From assembly GCA_030427485.1 (NCBI GenBank), contig JAUICG010000001.1, positions 310,001-374,000 of the forward strand: a stretch of DNA of 64,000 nt, read 5' to 3'. The stretch is from Gammaproteobacteria bacterium (GTDB lineage Bacteria > Pseudomonadota > Gammaproteobacteria > Pseudomonadales > Halieaceae). Under the pieces are notes generated by a model. It saw only the letters and a list, made by a program, of their open reading frames with translations, was not told where the DNA came from and made no database searches. Both the position numbers and the translations under genes were made by a program. Every line of letters begins with the position of its first letter. Within the stretch, counting starts at the first letter, position 1. This document shows positions 38,622 to 47,154 of this stretch, piece after piece.

Positions 38622-39748
38622 CAACGCCGGCGCTCAAGGTCCTGTTCCTGACCCGGTATCCGTATGAAGGCGCCAGCAGCCGTTACCGGGTCTACCAGTA
38701 CTTGCCACATCTGCGGGCGCTGGGCGTGCGCTGCGAGCAACAGTGCTTTATGGACTCGCGGATGTACAGGCGCTATTTTTCCCACGGTGGGTCTTTAAAG
38801 AAAGCCTGGCTGATGCTCCGCGCGATTGTCTGTCGCCTCAAAGTCCTGATGCGTTTCAGGGAGTACGACATTATCTATATGCAGCGCGAGCTGTTTCCTG
38901 TAGCGCCGCCGCTGTTTGAGCGCTACATGAAAAAACGCGGGGCGGTCTTGTTCTTCGACTATGATGACGCCCTGTTTATCAACAAACCGAGTCGGTTCAA
39001 CCCGATAGCCACTTTTCTGCGCTCGCCGGACAAGACATTTGAACTGTTTGGCCTCGTGGACCTGGTAGTGGCAGGGAATGATTGGCTGCGCGACAAGGCC
39101 GCTGCTCATGGCGCGCACGCGGTGACCCTGGAGGTGGCCGAGGACACCGACAGGATTGCGATGCATGCACCACACGCCAATGACAAACCCGTGACCATCG
39201 GCTGGCTGGGTTCCACCACCACGGTGAAGTATTTGCGCATCATTGAGCCTGTCCTTCAACGTATTGCCGCGGACTACCCCGAGGTCAGGTTTGAATTCAT
39301 GGGCGGCGGAGATTTCCATATGGAGGGAGTTCCCTGGGAAGCCCATGCATGGTCGCTGGAGGATGAGTTGCTCGCGCTGTCCCGCTTTGATATAGGCCTG
39401 ATGCCGCTGCCCGACGATGAATGGGCGCGTGGGAAATCCGGTGGCAAGGCGCGTACCTACATGGCCGCCGGCGTAGTCCCTGTCTGTTCCGCCATCGGTT
39501 ACAATTTGCAGCTCATGGAGCACGGCAGAACCGGATTCCTCTGCAGCAGTGAGGACGATTGGTATTCCGCTATAGCTACGCTGATCGGCGATGGGGCGTT
39601 ACGGCAGACGATCGCTGTGCAGGCCAGGGCCGATGTGCGGAACCGTTTCTCCCCCGCAGGCCAGGCCCTGAAGATGCGCATGCTGTTTGATGAAGCGCTT
39701 CGACCACCCGCGGCGAGCGTCGGTAATGGCGTCATTCGAGCAGAGTAG
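38618..39748 (+). CDS. Glycosyltransferase (group 1, GT-B fold)
   Basis: A 376-residue GT-B-type protein. N-terminal KVLFLTRYPYEGASSRYRVYQYLP, an acidic YDDALF near residue 110, and C-terminal GWLGSTTTVKYL plus GLMPLPDDEWARGKSGGKARTYMAAG, in parts. Start is a TTG at 38618 inside the previous stop, with GGAGG shortly before it, indicating translational coupling. Confidence 0.85.
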   Translation: MTTPALKVLFLTRYPYEGASSRYRVYQYLPHLRALGVRCEQQCFMDSRMYRRYFSHGGSLKKAWLMLRAIVCRLKVLMRFREYDIIYMQRELFPVAPPLFERYMKKRGAVLFFDYDDALFINKPSRFNPIATFLRSPDKTFELFGLVDLVVAGNDWLRDKAAAHGAHAVTLEVAEDTDRIAMHAPHANDKPVTIGWLGSTTTVKYLRIIEPVLQRIAADYPEVRFEFMGGGDFHMEGVPWEAHAWSLEDELLALSRFDIGLMPLPDDEWARGKSGGKARTYMAAGVVPVCSAIGYNLQLMEHGRTGFLCSSEDDWYSAIATLIGDGALRQTIAVQARADVRNRFSPAGQALKMRMLFDEALRPPAASVGNGVIRAE

Positions 39749-39757
39749 ACGTCACCG

Positions 39758-40807
39758 ATGATTCTTTATGTATCCATATTCATGTCGCTCGCGCTGCTTG
39801 GCCTGGCGAACCTGTCCAGCCGGCAAACGACGTTTGTGTTTGCCGCACTCTACGTGTTTTTCGTGTTGTTCGTGGGCGCGAGACTGGACACGGGCTGTGA
39901 TTTCGCGACCTATTTCCTGCGTTATAAATACCTCCAGTTCAACAACATCACATCGCTGTTTGACACCACCGAGCCCGGTTTCTTCCTGCTCTCGTACTTT
40001 ACCAAGAAGGCCGGACTGGCGTATGTCTGGCTCAACGTCTTCTCGGCATCGATATTTTTCTACTATCTCATCAAGTTCGCCCGCAACCACCCCCGACCGC
40101 TGCTGCTGATCGCACTGGTGTTTCCGATCCTGGTGATCCAGTTGTCGATGTCGGGATTGAGGCAGGCACTTGCCGTGGCTTTCCTGATGGGTGCGCTGGA
40201 TGCGTTTCTGCACGCCAGGCGATTGCAGGTTTTCATCTATATCCTGATTGGCTCCAGCTTTCACCAGTCCCTGGTCATACTCCTTCCGCTGGCGCTTATG
40301 GTAGGCCGTAGCTATTCACTGGCGCGGGTCATGGGCGCGATCGTCATCCTGCTGCCCGTCGCCGCTTACCTGCTCTCAGGCCGCGCGGAGGTGTACCAGG
40401 ACAGGTATATCGATGAGATTTATGGCGATATGGATTCCGGCGGGGCTATTTTCAGGCTGGGGCTGCTGGTAATAACGGCTACCCTGTTCGAACTGTACAC
40501 AACGCGAATGGCCAGGGCGCACCCCAATGAATATAACCTGATGCGCGTGTTCGCCCTGGTTTCGTTCGCGCTGATTCCGGTGATGATGGTCAACACCGTC
40601 GCGCTCCATCGGCTGATTTTCTATGTCGTTCCGATGCAGGCCTATATCCTGGCGGCGCTGCCCCGCGCGATGTTCGCCAATAAACGCTCCATTCAAATAG
40701 TCGAACTGGGGGCCATCGCGGTATATGCCGCTTATATCGTGGTGTGGTTTTCGGCGTCCCGCCATGCCAATATCTGTTATGTTCCGTACCAGAGTTATTT
40801 GTTCTGA
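39758..40807 (+). CDS. EpsG-family membrane protein (putative polysaccharide polymerase)
   Basis: A 349-residue polytopic membrane protein. FVGARLDTGCDFATYFLRY and SGLRQALAVAFLMGAL match the EpsG family, whose RxxxGxD and SxxRQ-like motifs are thought to mark polymerases. It has ten or so hydrophobic segments. As it lies among the glycosyltransferases, it is the better candidate for the repeat-unit polymerase than the ligase-like gene at 26528. Confidence 0.82.
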   Translation: MILYVSIFMSLALLGLANLSSRQTTFVFAALYVFFVLFVGARLDTGCDFATYFLRYKYLQFNNITSLFDTTEPGFFLLSYFTKKAGLAYVWLNVFSASIFFYYLIKFARNHPRPLLLIALVFPILVIQLSMSGLRQALAVAFLMGALDAFLHARRLQVFIYILIGSSFHQSLVILLPLALMVGRSYSLARVMGAIVILLPVAAYLLSGRAEVYQDRYIDEIYGDMDSGGAIFRLGLLVITATLFELYTTRMARAHPNEYNLMRVFALVSFALIPVMMVNTVALHRLIFYVVPMQAYILAALPRAMFANKRSIQIVELGAIAVYAAYIVVWFSASRHANICYVPYQSYLF

Positions 40808-40860
40808 GTATTTGTCGGAGCCCGGGCGCCTTGCCTCGCGGAACGGGTGATCGAGAATTT

Positions 40861-42045
40861 ATGAATGCGTTCCGGCCCTATGCGGTGGTGCTCGGTTTGT
40901 CGCCCACCGGTCTGTATGTCGCCAGAGAACTGGGGCGAAGCGGCACGCCATTGTTGGGTGTCGACACCGGGTTTGCCAGTGCCGGCGCGTCGCGCTATTT
41001 CCGCAGGAGCGGCGGCATATGGTATGAGCAGGACACCGAGCGCCTGGTGGAACGGCTGGTCGACTTTGGCAACAGCTGTGTCATCAGGCCGGTACTGATA
41101 CCGACCAGTGATCACTATGTGGAGCTGATAATCGAAAACCATGCCCGGCTCCGAACCGTGTTCTGTATCGCGGGGTGCTATGCGGGCGTGGCGGAATCCC
41201 TGCTGGACAAGCAACAATTCCATCAGCTGTGCATGGCGCAGGGGATAGCAAGCCCGGGCATATGGGAGCTGTCCACTGCCGATGACGTCACCGGGCTGGA
41301 GGAGATTCCCTTCCCCTGCATCGTGAAGCCCGCACTGATTCATCTGGCAAAGCCCTATATGCGTGGGCGAAAGGTGTTTGTAGTCGAGAGCCCGGCCGAC
41401 CTGCGGGCGCTCCTGCAACGACTTCCCAGGGAGGCGGGGCGTTGGCTGTTGCAGGAAATTATTCCCGGTGAAGAGTCCCGCATCTCCCTGGTGGCCGGGT
41501 ATGCGGGGGAGCACAATATCGCGGACGATACGTTTACAGCGATAAAACTCAGGCAGTATCCACCCGGATTCGGATCGGCATCCCGGGCCATCAGCGGGCC
41601 CTGTGACGAAGCCAGGGAGATCGCCGGGAAGCTGATGGCGTCAATCGGGTTCAGGGGCGTTTACGGTGCGGAATTCAAGCGTGACCCTCGCGATGGCAGG
41701 CTCAAGATCATAGAGGTCAACCCGAGGCCGACGCTGTGGTTTTATCTGAGCCACGCTGCGGGGAAGCGCCTGCTGGAGAGGGCGTACTGTGACATGGCCG
41801 GCCTGCCGTTCGCAAAGTCCAGGGCCCAGCGTGATGGTGTGCTCTGGCACTACGTGTTGAAGGATATCGCGTCGGCCATTTTCTACCGGTTCAGGGGCAA
41901 GGACTTTGTGCTGGGCGCCCCCGACCTTGCGGCGGGAGGTCCCGTGGAAGGCCGCTGTTGGCCGGTGTTCAGTGCAAGCGACCCCCTGCCGTTCTTTGCC
42001 GAGTTGGCGGTTTACGTGACGAAGTTTGTCAGGAGAGTATTCTGA
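40861..42045 (+). CDS. ATP-grasp family enzyme
   Basis: A 394-residue ATP-grasp protein of the carboxylate-amine ligase type. N-terminal Rossmann-like VVLGLSPTGLYVARELGRSG, ATP-grasp lysines around PCIVKPALIH, the QEIIPGEESRISL segment and the metal-binding KIIEVNPRPT. Such enzymes join a carboxylate to an amine via acyl phosphate. In this locus it may amidate a uronic acid or attach an amino acid; that is inference. ATG at 40861 is chosen; the frame is open to 40744 inside the EpsG gene. Its TGA overlaps the next gene's CTG start. Confidence 0.82.
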   Translation: MNAFRPYAVVLGLSPTGLYVARELGRSGTPLLGVDTGFASAGASRYFRRSGGIWYEQDTERLVERLVDFGNSCVIRPVLIPTSDHYVELIIENHARLRTVFCIAGCYAGVAESLLDKQQFHQLCMAQGIASPGIWELSTADDVTGLEEIPFPCIVKPALIHLAKPYMRGRKVFVVESPADLRALLQRLPREAGRWLLQEIIPGEESRISLVAGYAGEHNIADDTFTAIKLRQYPPGFGSASRAISGPCDEAREIAGKLMASIGFRGVYGAEFKRDPRDGRLKIIEVNPRPTLWFYLSHAAGKRLLERAYCDMAGLPFAKSRAQRDGVLWHYVLKDIASAIFYRFRGKDFVLGAPDLAAGGPVEGRCWPVFSASDPLPFFAELAVYVTKFVRRVF

Positions 42046-42884
42046 GAAAAATTATAGTCAACGCCGATGATTTTGGATTGTCCTCGGGTGTCAATGAGGC
42101 GATCGTCGAGACCTTCATGCACGGGTGTGTATCCAGTACCACGTTGATGGTCAATGCCCCTGCAACGGAAGATGCGGCCGACAGAGCAAGGCAGGTCCCC
42201 GGACTGGGCGTTGGACTGCACTTCAATCTCACACTGGGACGCCCGATCTCCGGTGCCGGCAGGGTCAGGTCGCTGGTCGATGGGGAGGGCCGCTTCCTGG
42301 CGCGGGGGGCGCTGGCCCGGAGCATGCTGCTGCAAGGCGTCAGCAGGGCGGAGCTTCTGCTGGAACTAGAAGCACAGTTTGAAAAAATGCTGGCATTGGG
42401 TTTGCATCCAACGCATATTGATAGCCATCAGCATTTGCACATGTTCCCGCAGTGCTTCGACACGGTCGCGGCGTTTGCCGCCGCGCGGGGACTGCCCGTT
42501 CGAATGCCCTGGATACTGCTTCCGGCGGGTGTTCACAGACCTGTGACCAGGCGCCTCAAGCAATGGGGTTTGCGGGTTTTGATGGCCAGAAACAGCAGGC
42601 GTTGGCAGGGCAAGCTGACCTGGAACAGTGGCCTGGGAAGCATCTTCGATCTCGGGCAGGTTCCGCGCAGACTGGATATCGACCACTACCGGCTACTGCT
42701 GGAAGCGGCACCCGCCGGTGTCTTTGAGCTGATGGTGCACCCGGCGAAGAATGCCGCGGAACTTGACGGCCTGACCAGGATCGGGGATATCAGCGAGCGG
42801 GAGTGGCGTTTTCTGACGACCGGTAGTTTACCCGCGTTGATCAGTGAACTCGGGTTTACCAGGGCGAACTATGGAGATATCTGA
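42042..42884 (+). CDS. ChbG/YdjC-family carbohydrate deacetylase, CTG start
   Basis: A 280-residue metal-dependent deacetylase of the ChbG/YdjC (HpnK-like) family. Metal-site motifs are VNADDFGLSSGVN near the N-terminus, THIDSHQHLHMFP in the middle and ELMVHP near the end. No in-frame ATG, GTG or TTG lies between the distant TTG at 41958 and the NADDFG motif, and starting later would lose the motif. CTG at 42042-42044, with AGGAG at 42031-42035, gives the family-typical RKIIVNADDFG start and overlaps the ATP-grasp stop. It probably removes an N-acetyl group from a sugar intermediate. Confidence 0.85.
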   Translation: MRKIIVNADDFGLSSGVNEAIVETFMHGCVSSTTLMVNAPATEDAADRARQVPGLGVGLHFNLTLGRPISGAGRVRSLVDGEGRFLARGALARSMLLQGVSRAELLLELEAQFEKMLALGLHPTHIDSHQHLHMFPQCFDTVAAFAAARGLPVRMPWILLPAGVHRPVTRRLKQWGLRVLMARNSRRWQGKLTWNSGLGSIFDLGQVPRRLDIDHYRLLLEAAPAGVFELMVHPAKNAAELDGLTRIGDISEREWRFLTTGSLPALISELGFTRANYGDI

Positions 42885-42938
42885 AGACCAGCGCTCCCAC
42901 AGGCTTTGTGCACGGGGAGCGTAACCGTCCATACACCC

Positions 42939-44057
42939 ATGGCAACCATTACCGTATCCTCCAATACCTCCTGGTACCTGTTCAATTTCAGGGCGAGCAC
43001 GCTGCGTAAACTTGTCAGTCTTGGCCATCGGGTGGTCTGCCTCGCGCCGGCAGACAATTACAGTGAAAGGCTGGTAAGTGAGCTCGGCTGTGAATGGTAT
43101 CCCCTGGCCATCAATAACAGCGGCAACAATCCGGTCGAGGATTTCGGGCTCATACTGCAGTTCTGGCGCTACTACCGGCGTTTCCGGCCGGCGGCAACCC
43201 TGCACTTCACCATCAAGAACAACGTGTACGGCACCTGGGCAGCCCGCATACTGGGGATTCCTGCAATCAATAACGTGTCCGGACTGGGTACGGCATTCAT
43301 TCACGGGGGGCTGGTCTCGGCCATTGTGCGTATGCTGTACAGAACAAGCCAACCGTTTGCGCACCGTGTTTTCTGCCAGAATGAGGAGGATCTGCGGCAA
43401 CTGGTGGAGGCCAGGTTGGTGCCGCCGCGGCGGGTTGAGTTGCTGCCCGGTTCCGGTGTCGACCTGCAGCGGTTTCACCCGGGCCTGAGGCGTACCCGCG
43501 AGGGTTCCTTTCGCTTCCTGTACGCGGGACGGATGTTGGCGGACAAAGGACTGCATGAACTCATTGCCGCCGTTCGCGCCCTCCACGCGACCGGTGTCGA
43601 GTGCGGGTTGTGGCTGGCGGGATTTGCCGACGTCGAGAATGTGTCCGCGATATCCGAAGCACAGCTGGTCGAATGGGCGAACGCGCCCGGCATCGAATGG
43701 CTTGGCCCCAGTGACACGATGGAATCCGTCTACGCGCAGGTCGATTGTGTCGTCCTGCCTTCCTACCGGGAGGGCATGCCGCGGAGTTTACTGGAAGCCG
43801 GAGCGATGGGCCTGCCGGTACTCGCCACCGATGTGCCGGGTTGCCGGAATATTGTGTCCGACGGGTATAACGGCCTGCTGTGCCGCGAGAGGAGCAGTGA
43901 CTCGCTTATGCAGGCGATGCGAAGGATGGCTGCCATGAGTGCAGCCGAACGGGCGAAGATGGGTGAGAACGGCCGCCAGTTGGTGACGGAGAAATTTTCC
44001 GAGCAGGTCGTGGTGGATGCGACGCTGAGGGCCGTTGAGTCGGCGCTGGGGGATTGA
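42939..44057 (+). CDS. GT4-type glycosyltransferase
   Basis: A 372-residue GT-B enzyme resembling transferases that add HexNAc to lipid-linked sugars. N-terminal SSNTSWYLFNFRASTL, then TIKNNVYGTWAA and NNVSGLGTAF, and C-terminal VLPSYREGMPRSLLEAGAMGLPVL with the EGxxxxxxE-like site. ATG at 42939 is preferred to the open frame from 42906 because of the MATITVS start, although the spacing from GGGGAG at 42914-42919 is long. It converges on the acyltransferase gene. Confidence 0.88.
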   Translation: MATITVSSNTSWYLFNFRASTLRKLVSLGHRVVCLAPADNYSERLVSELGCEWYPLAINNSGNNPVEDFGLILQFWRYYRRFRPAATLHFTIKNNVYGTWAARILGIPAINNVSGLGTAFIHGGLVSAIVRMLYRTSQPFAHRVFCQNEEDLRQLVEARLVPPRRVELLPGSGVDLQRFHPGLRRTREGSFRFLYAGRMLADKGLHELIAAVRALHATGVECGLWLAGFADVENVSAISEAQLVEWANAPGIEWLGPSDTMESVYAQVDCVVLPSYREGMPRSLLEAGAMGLPVLATDVPGCRNIVSDGYNGLLCRERSSDSLMQAMRRMAAMSAAERAKMGENGRQLVTEKFSEQVVVDATLRAVESALGD

Positions 44058-44063
44058 ACGCGG

Positions 44064-44083
44064 GCCCGACCGCCGGTCCGGGC
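44064..44083. terminator. Possible hairpin between convergent genes
   Basis: GCCCGACC (44064-44071) can pair with GGTCCGGGC (44075-44083) with one bulge and a three-base loop. It lies seven bases after the glycosyltransferase stop and before the convergent acyltransferase end. No T-run follows on either strand, so its role as a terminator is weakly supported. Confidence 0.25.
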
Positions 44084-44110
44084 ATGCGCTGCCGACAACC
44101 GCGGCAACTG

Positions 44111-44668
44111 TCACCGGCTGCCAATTTTCTTAGCCGGCACACCGGCCACTATCGTTCGAGCGGCGACCGATTTGTTCACCAGCGCATGGGCGGCGACGAC
44201 AGCACCGCCGCCGATGTGGACGCCCTTCAGCACCGTGGATTTCGCCGCGAGCCAGACATTGTCCTCGATGACGATCGGCGCGGTGGTGAAACCGGCGCTG
44301 CGCACCGGGTCGGAATCCAGCGCATGATCCTGGTCGCGAATGACGACATACTCGGCGATAAGGGCGTCGCTGCCAATGTCGATGCGGTCCCTGCACACCA
44401 CAATCGCGCCTTCTCCAAAATGACTGTTATCGCCGATCCGGATACAGCCGCCCCTGGCAACAATGACCACGTTGGCGCTGAAGCTGACGCCTTTGCCGAT
44501 CGTGATCTTCCCGTTGGCGGTGCAGGCGAGGGTAACCCTGCCGCCACAGTGCGGGAGGGATGCAAAATCCACCCCGGTCTTCAGCCACCGGCTCCGGGCT
44601 ACGAGGCTTACTGCCCGCAGCGTATTTCGAATCCGGCGCAAGCCCGATAAGGCGTTGTTAAATGGCAT
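44111..44668 (-). CDS. Left-handed beta-helix acyltransferase
   Basis: A 185-residue hexapeptide-repeat protein of the WbbJ/maltose O-acetyltransferase type. Repeats run from about 50 to 175 (ITIGKGVSFSANVVIVARGG, IVIEDNVWLAAKSTVLKGV, in parts), and it ends in VAGVPAKKIG. It probably O- or N-acetylates a sugar of the polymer. The catalytic histidine candidate is in RDQDHALDSDP. It lies 50 bases downstream of the flippase gene on the same strand. Confidence 0.85.
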   Translation of the reverse strand: MPFNNALSGLRRIRNTLRAVSLVARSRWLKTGVDFASLPHCGGRVTLACTANGKITIGKGVSFSANVVIVARGGCIRIGDNSHFGEGAIVVCRDRIDIGSDALIAEYVVIRDQDHALDSDPVRSAGFTTAPIVIEDNVWLAAKSTVLKGVHIGGGAVVAAHALVNKSVAARTIVAGVPAKKIGSR

Positions 44669-44718
44669 ACCGGTAGTCCGCCGACGCTGACAGGGTGGTG
44701 GGATTCACGGCCCGGGCA

Positions 44719-46023
44719 CTACACATAGTATCGTATCCCCAGGCGCTGTTTCACTTTGATCCACAGCAGGACATTCCAGGTTATCAGCATCAGCATCGAT
44801 GAAAATGCGGCGCCTTCCAGGCCATACCGTGGCAGCAGCAGGCTGTGCAGTACTATGTTTACCACCAGTGCAATCGCCATGGCCCTGGTGACATCCCTCT
44901 GGTGCCCGGTCATGTTGAGCAGCAGCGCGACTGTGCCCATCAGGGCATTGACAGCCTGGCCGGCCGTCAGTAGCAGCAGGGGCGCATAGGCCGCGGAAAA
45001 TTGGGGTCCATAGAAGGTTTTCAGCAACCAGGGACTGGCGACCGCAATAGCCGCCACCAGCGGGACAGTGGCCGCGATGATCAGCTTGTTCGCGCTGCCC
45101 GCCAGGGCCTCTATGCCGCGCATATCCGCGCGCGCATAGAGACGTGAGACATAGGGAGAAACGACGGTATTGCTCACCTGTAATACGATCACCACAAAGC
45201 CCGCCCCCAGGGTCGCAACCCGGTAGAAGGCGACCTCGGCATCACTGCTGTAGAACTCCAGGAACACGATGCTGAGTTGCATATTCAATACCTGCATTCC
45301 CGCCGTCAGGCCGATTGGAAAAGCCGATGAAAACCATCTGGCCGTATCGAAGGCCGCTGTGGCCGGCGCTATGGCCGCCGGTTTGCGCAACCTGAACAGC
45401 AGCCAGCCGGAAACAAACGCGATCAGCGAACACACTATATAGAAAGCGACCACATTGTCGGCCGAGGGCGTGACGGGCAGCAGGAATAGCGCGAGTAACA
45501 GTCCCGACATCAGCAGGGTAGGGCGAATAATACTCTCCGGCAGTTGTGCCAGTATGATATGCCGCAGCCCGCCGAGCATCGCATCGCGCAGCGCCCCGAG
45601 CGAAAGTATCGGAACGAGGAACAGGCCGAGCAGCAGGGCAGTCTGTTTGTCAGGCGTATAGTGCCCCGGGTTCACTAACAACCACAAAGCGGCACAGAGG
45701 CAGACAGCCGTGGCGACAAGGGCGACGAATTGATGGGAGCGCAGGGCCAGACCCTTCATATACCCCCATTTTTCGTTTGCCTGCAGTGCAGCGAATTCGC
45801 GCATGACCAGAGTCGGCATGCCGGACTGCGTGGGTACGCTAAGCAGGGCGACGACACTCATGGCGAATACATACACGCCGTAGCTTTCAGCGCCAAGAAA
45901 ACGTGCCAGCAGAACCGAGTTGATAAAGCCCAGCAAGTAGTACGAAATGCGAATGAGGAAACTGCCGGAGAACAGTCTAAGCAGGCGATCCAGGTTCAGC
46001 AGTTCCGGGGCAGTGTCAGTCAT
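44719..46023 (-). CDS. Wzx-type polysaccharide flippase
   Basis: A 434-residue membrane protein with about twelve hydrophobic segments, of the MATE/MOP polysaccharide-transporter family. The start ISYYLLGFINSVLLARFLGAESYGVYVFA is characteristic of Wzx proteins. It should flip the lipid-linked repeat unit across the inner membrane. It is on the minus strand, with the acyltransferase after it and the nucleotidyltransferase 30 bases before it. Confidence 0.88.
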   Translation of the reverse strand: MTDTAPELLNLDRLLRLFSGSFLIRISYYLLGFINSVLLARFLGAESYGVYVFAMSVVALLSVPTQSGMPTLVMREFAALQANEKWGYMKGLALRSHQFVALVATAVCLCAALWLLVNPGHYTPDKQTALLLGLFLVPILSLGALRDAMLGGLRHIILAQLPESIIRPTLLMSGLLLALFLLPVTPSADNVVAFYIVCSLIAFVSGWLLFRLRKPAAIAPATAAFDTARWFSSAFPIGLTAGMQVLNMQLSIVFLEFYSSDAEVAFYRVATLGAGFVVIVLQVSNTVVSPYVSRLYARADMRGIEALAGSANKLIIAATVPLVAAIAVASPWLLKTFYGPQFSAAYAPLLLLTAGQAVNALMGTVALLLNMTGHQRDVTRAMAIALVVNIVLHSLLLPRYGLEGAAFSSMLMLITWNVLLWIKVKQRLGIRYYV

Positions 46024-46053
46024 GCGGGAACTGTAACAGATTTGGCTGCCGCC

Positions 46054-47127
46054 TCATCGGCTTACGTAGGCCGCCAGTTTCGACGGGCTGTACCACATCG
46101 AGTTGGCCAGGTGCACGCACCTCGCGTAATAATCTAGCAGCCTCGCCCGGGCGGGGTCGTTATAACGCCTGCGCATCGTCGCGATACGGCGCTCGAGGTC
46201 CGTAGCGCAGGCGGCCGTGCCGGTGGCCTGGTATCCGGTCAGTGCGGCAACCAGCTGGTCGAAAACGCCGAAGGCCTTGCCGCAGTGTTTTGTTACCAGG
46301 CTGCGGTCGACAAGGCCTTGCGCGCTATCCATCAGGCCAACATAGTCGCAGGCCTCGCGGATCGGGAATTCCCGGCGGGTCAGGCAGCCGTCGTGAACCA
46401 GTCTGCCGAGTACGATATGTATGATCTGGTGTTCCGTGGACGGCACCAGGAATCCGGCGCCGTTGATCTGGTGCTCACTGGCGCAATCAAACAGCGGCTG
46501 CAGCGGGTTCTCGTGTTGAAAGCGTCGCGGCAGGAAGTGTCTGTGCAGTTCGACAAAGGCGACCTGGTCGCGCTTGACCAGTGGGGGGAGATGATGATGC
46601 GCAGCGCTGACGCGGATCGCCGCTTGCGTGTCGCCGGGCACACCGGGTTTTATCTCCAGTGCCCGCCTCCGTCTGTAATAACCATAACCGGCTGTTCGCA
46701 GGGCTTCGCCAGCCGCCAGTAACGCACCGGGCTTTACCAGCAGGTCGATGTCCGCCTGTTGTCGAAAACCGGGGTTTTCCCTGTTCACCGTCAGCAATTG
46801 AGCTGTGCCTTTCAGCAACAGGGGTTTGATGTCCGCGTCGTTCAGGGTCCGGATCAGCGCGCCGGCCTGCAGCACAATCTGCATGTTGCGCCGCGTGTTT
46901 GCCAGCAGCGCGTCGCGCAGGCGGCGATTGTTTTCGTCACTGATATGGCCGGTGATTGCAGGTTGCGCATAGCAACGAACCGCCAGTGCCGGGAGTACCG
47001 CCTGGCTCGACGCCATACCGATCAGGTGCGGCATCAGGCCTTGTTCAACGCAGGCATCGAGCGCACTGCGATCGCGGCCACCGATTATCCGGCACAGCGC
47101 CTGAAAAACGGCCCAGCTTGATGGCAT
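46054..47127 (-). CDS. Nucleotidyltransferase-like protein (NTP_transf_5 type)
   Basis: A 357-residue protein of the uncharacterised nucleotidyltransferase family found in polysaccharide and HprK-related clusters. Its motif LLLKGTAQL (Lys106-Gly107) is followed by QQADIDLLV, with Asp126 and Asp128 as the likely metal pair. The rest is mostly helical. What it modifies is unknown. It is between ugd and the flippase gene, 27 bases after ugd, in a minus-strand operon. Confidence 0.75.
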   Translation of the reverse strand: MPSSWAVFQALCRIIGGRDRSALDACVEQGLMPHLIGMASSQAVLPALAVRCYAQPAITGHISDENNRRLRDALLANTRRNMQIVLQAGALIRTLNDADIKPLLLKGTAQLLTVNRENPGFRQQADIDLLVKPGALLAAGEALRTAGYGYYRRRRALEIKPGVPGDTQAAIRVSAAHHHLPPLVKRDQVAFVELHRHFLPRRFQHENPLQPLFDCASEHQINGAGFLVPSTEHQIIHIVLGRLVHDGCLTRREFPIREACDYVGLMDSAQGLVDRSLVTKHCGKAFGVFDQLVAALTGYQATGTAACATDLERRIATMRRRYNDPARARLLDYYARCVHLANSMWYSPSKLAAYVSR

Positions 47128-47154
47128 CAGTATCGCGCCGCGGCGGGGGACAGC

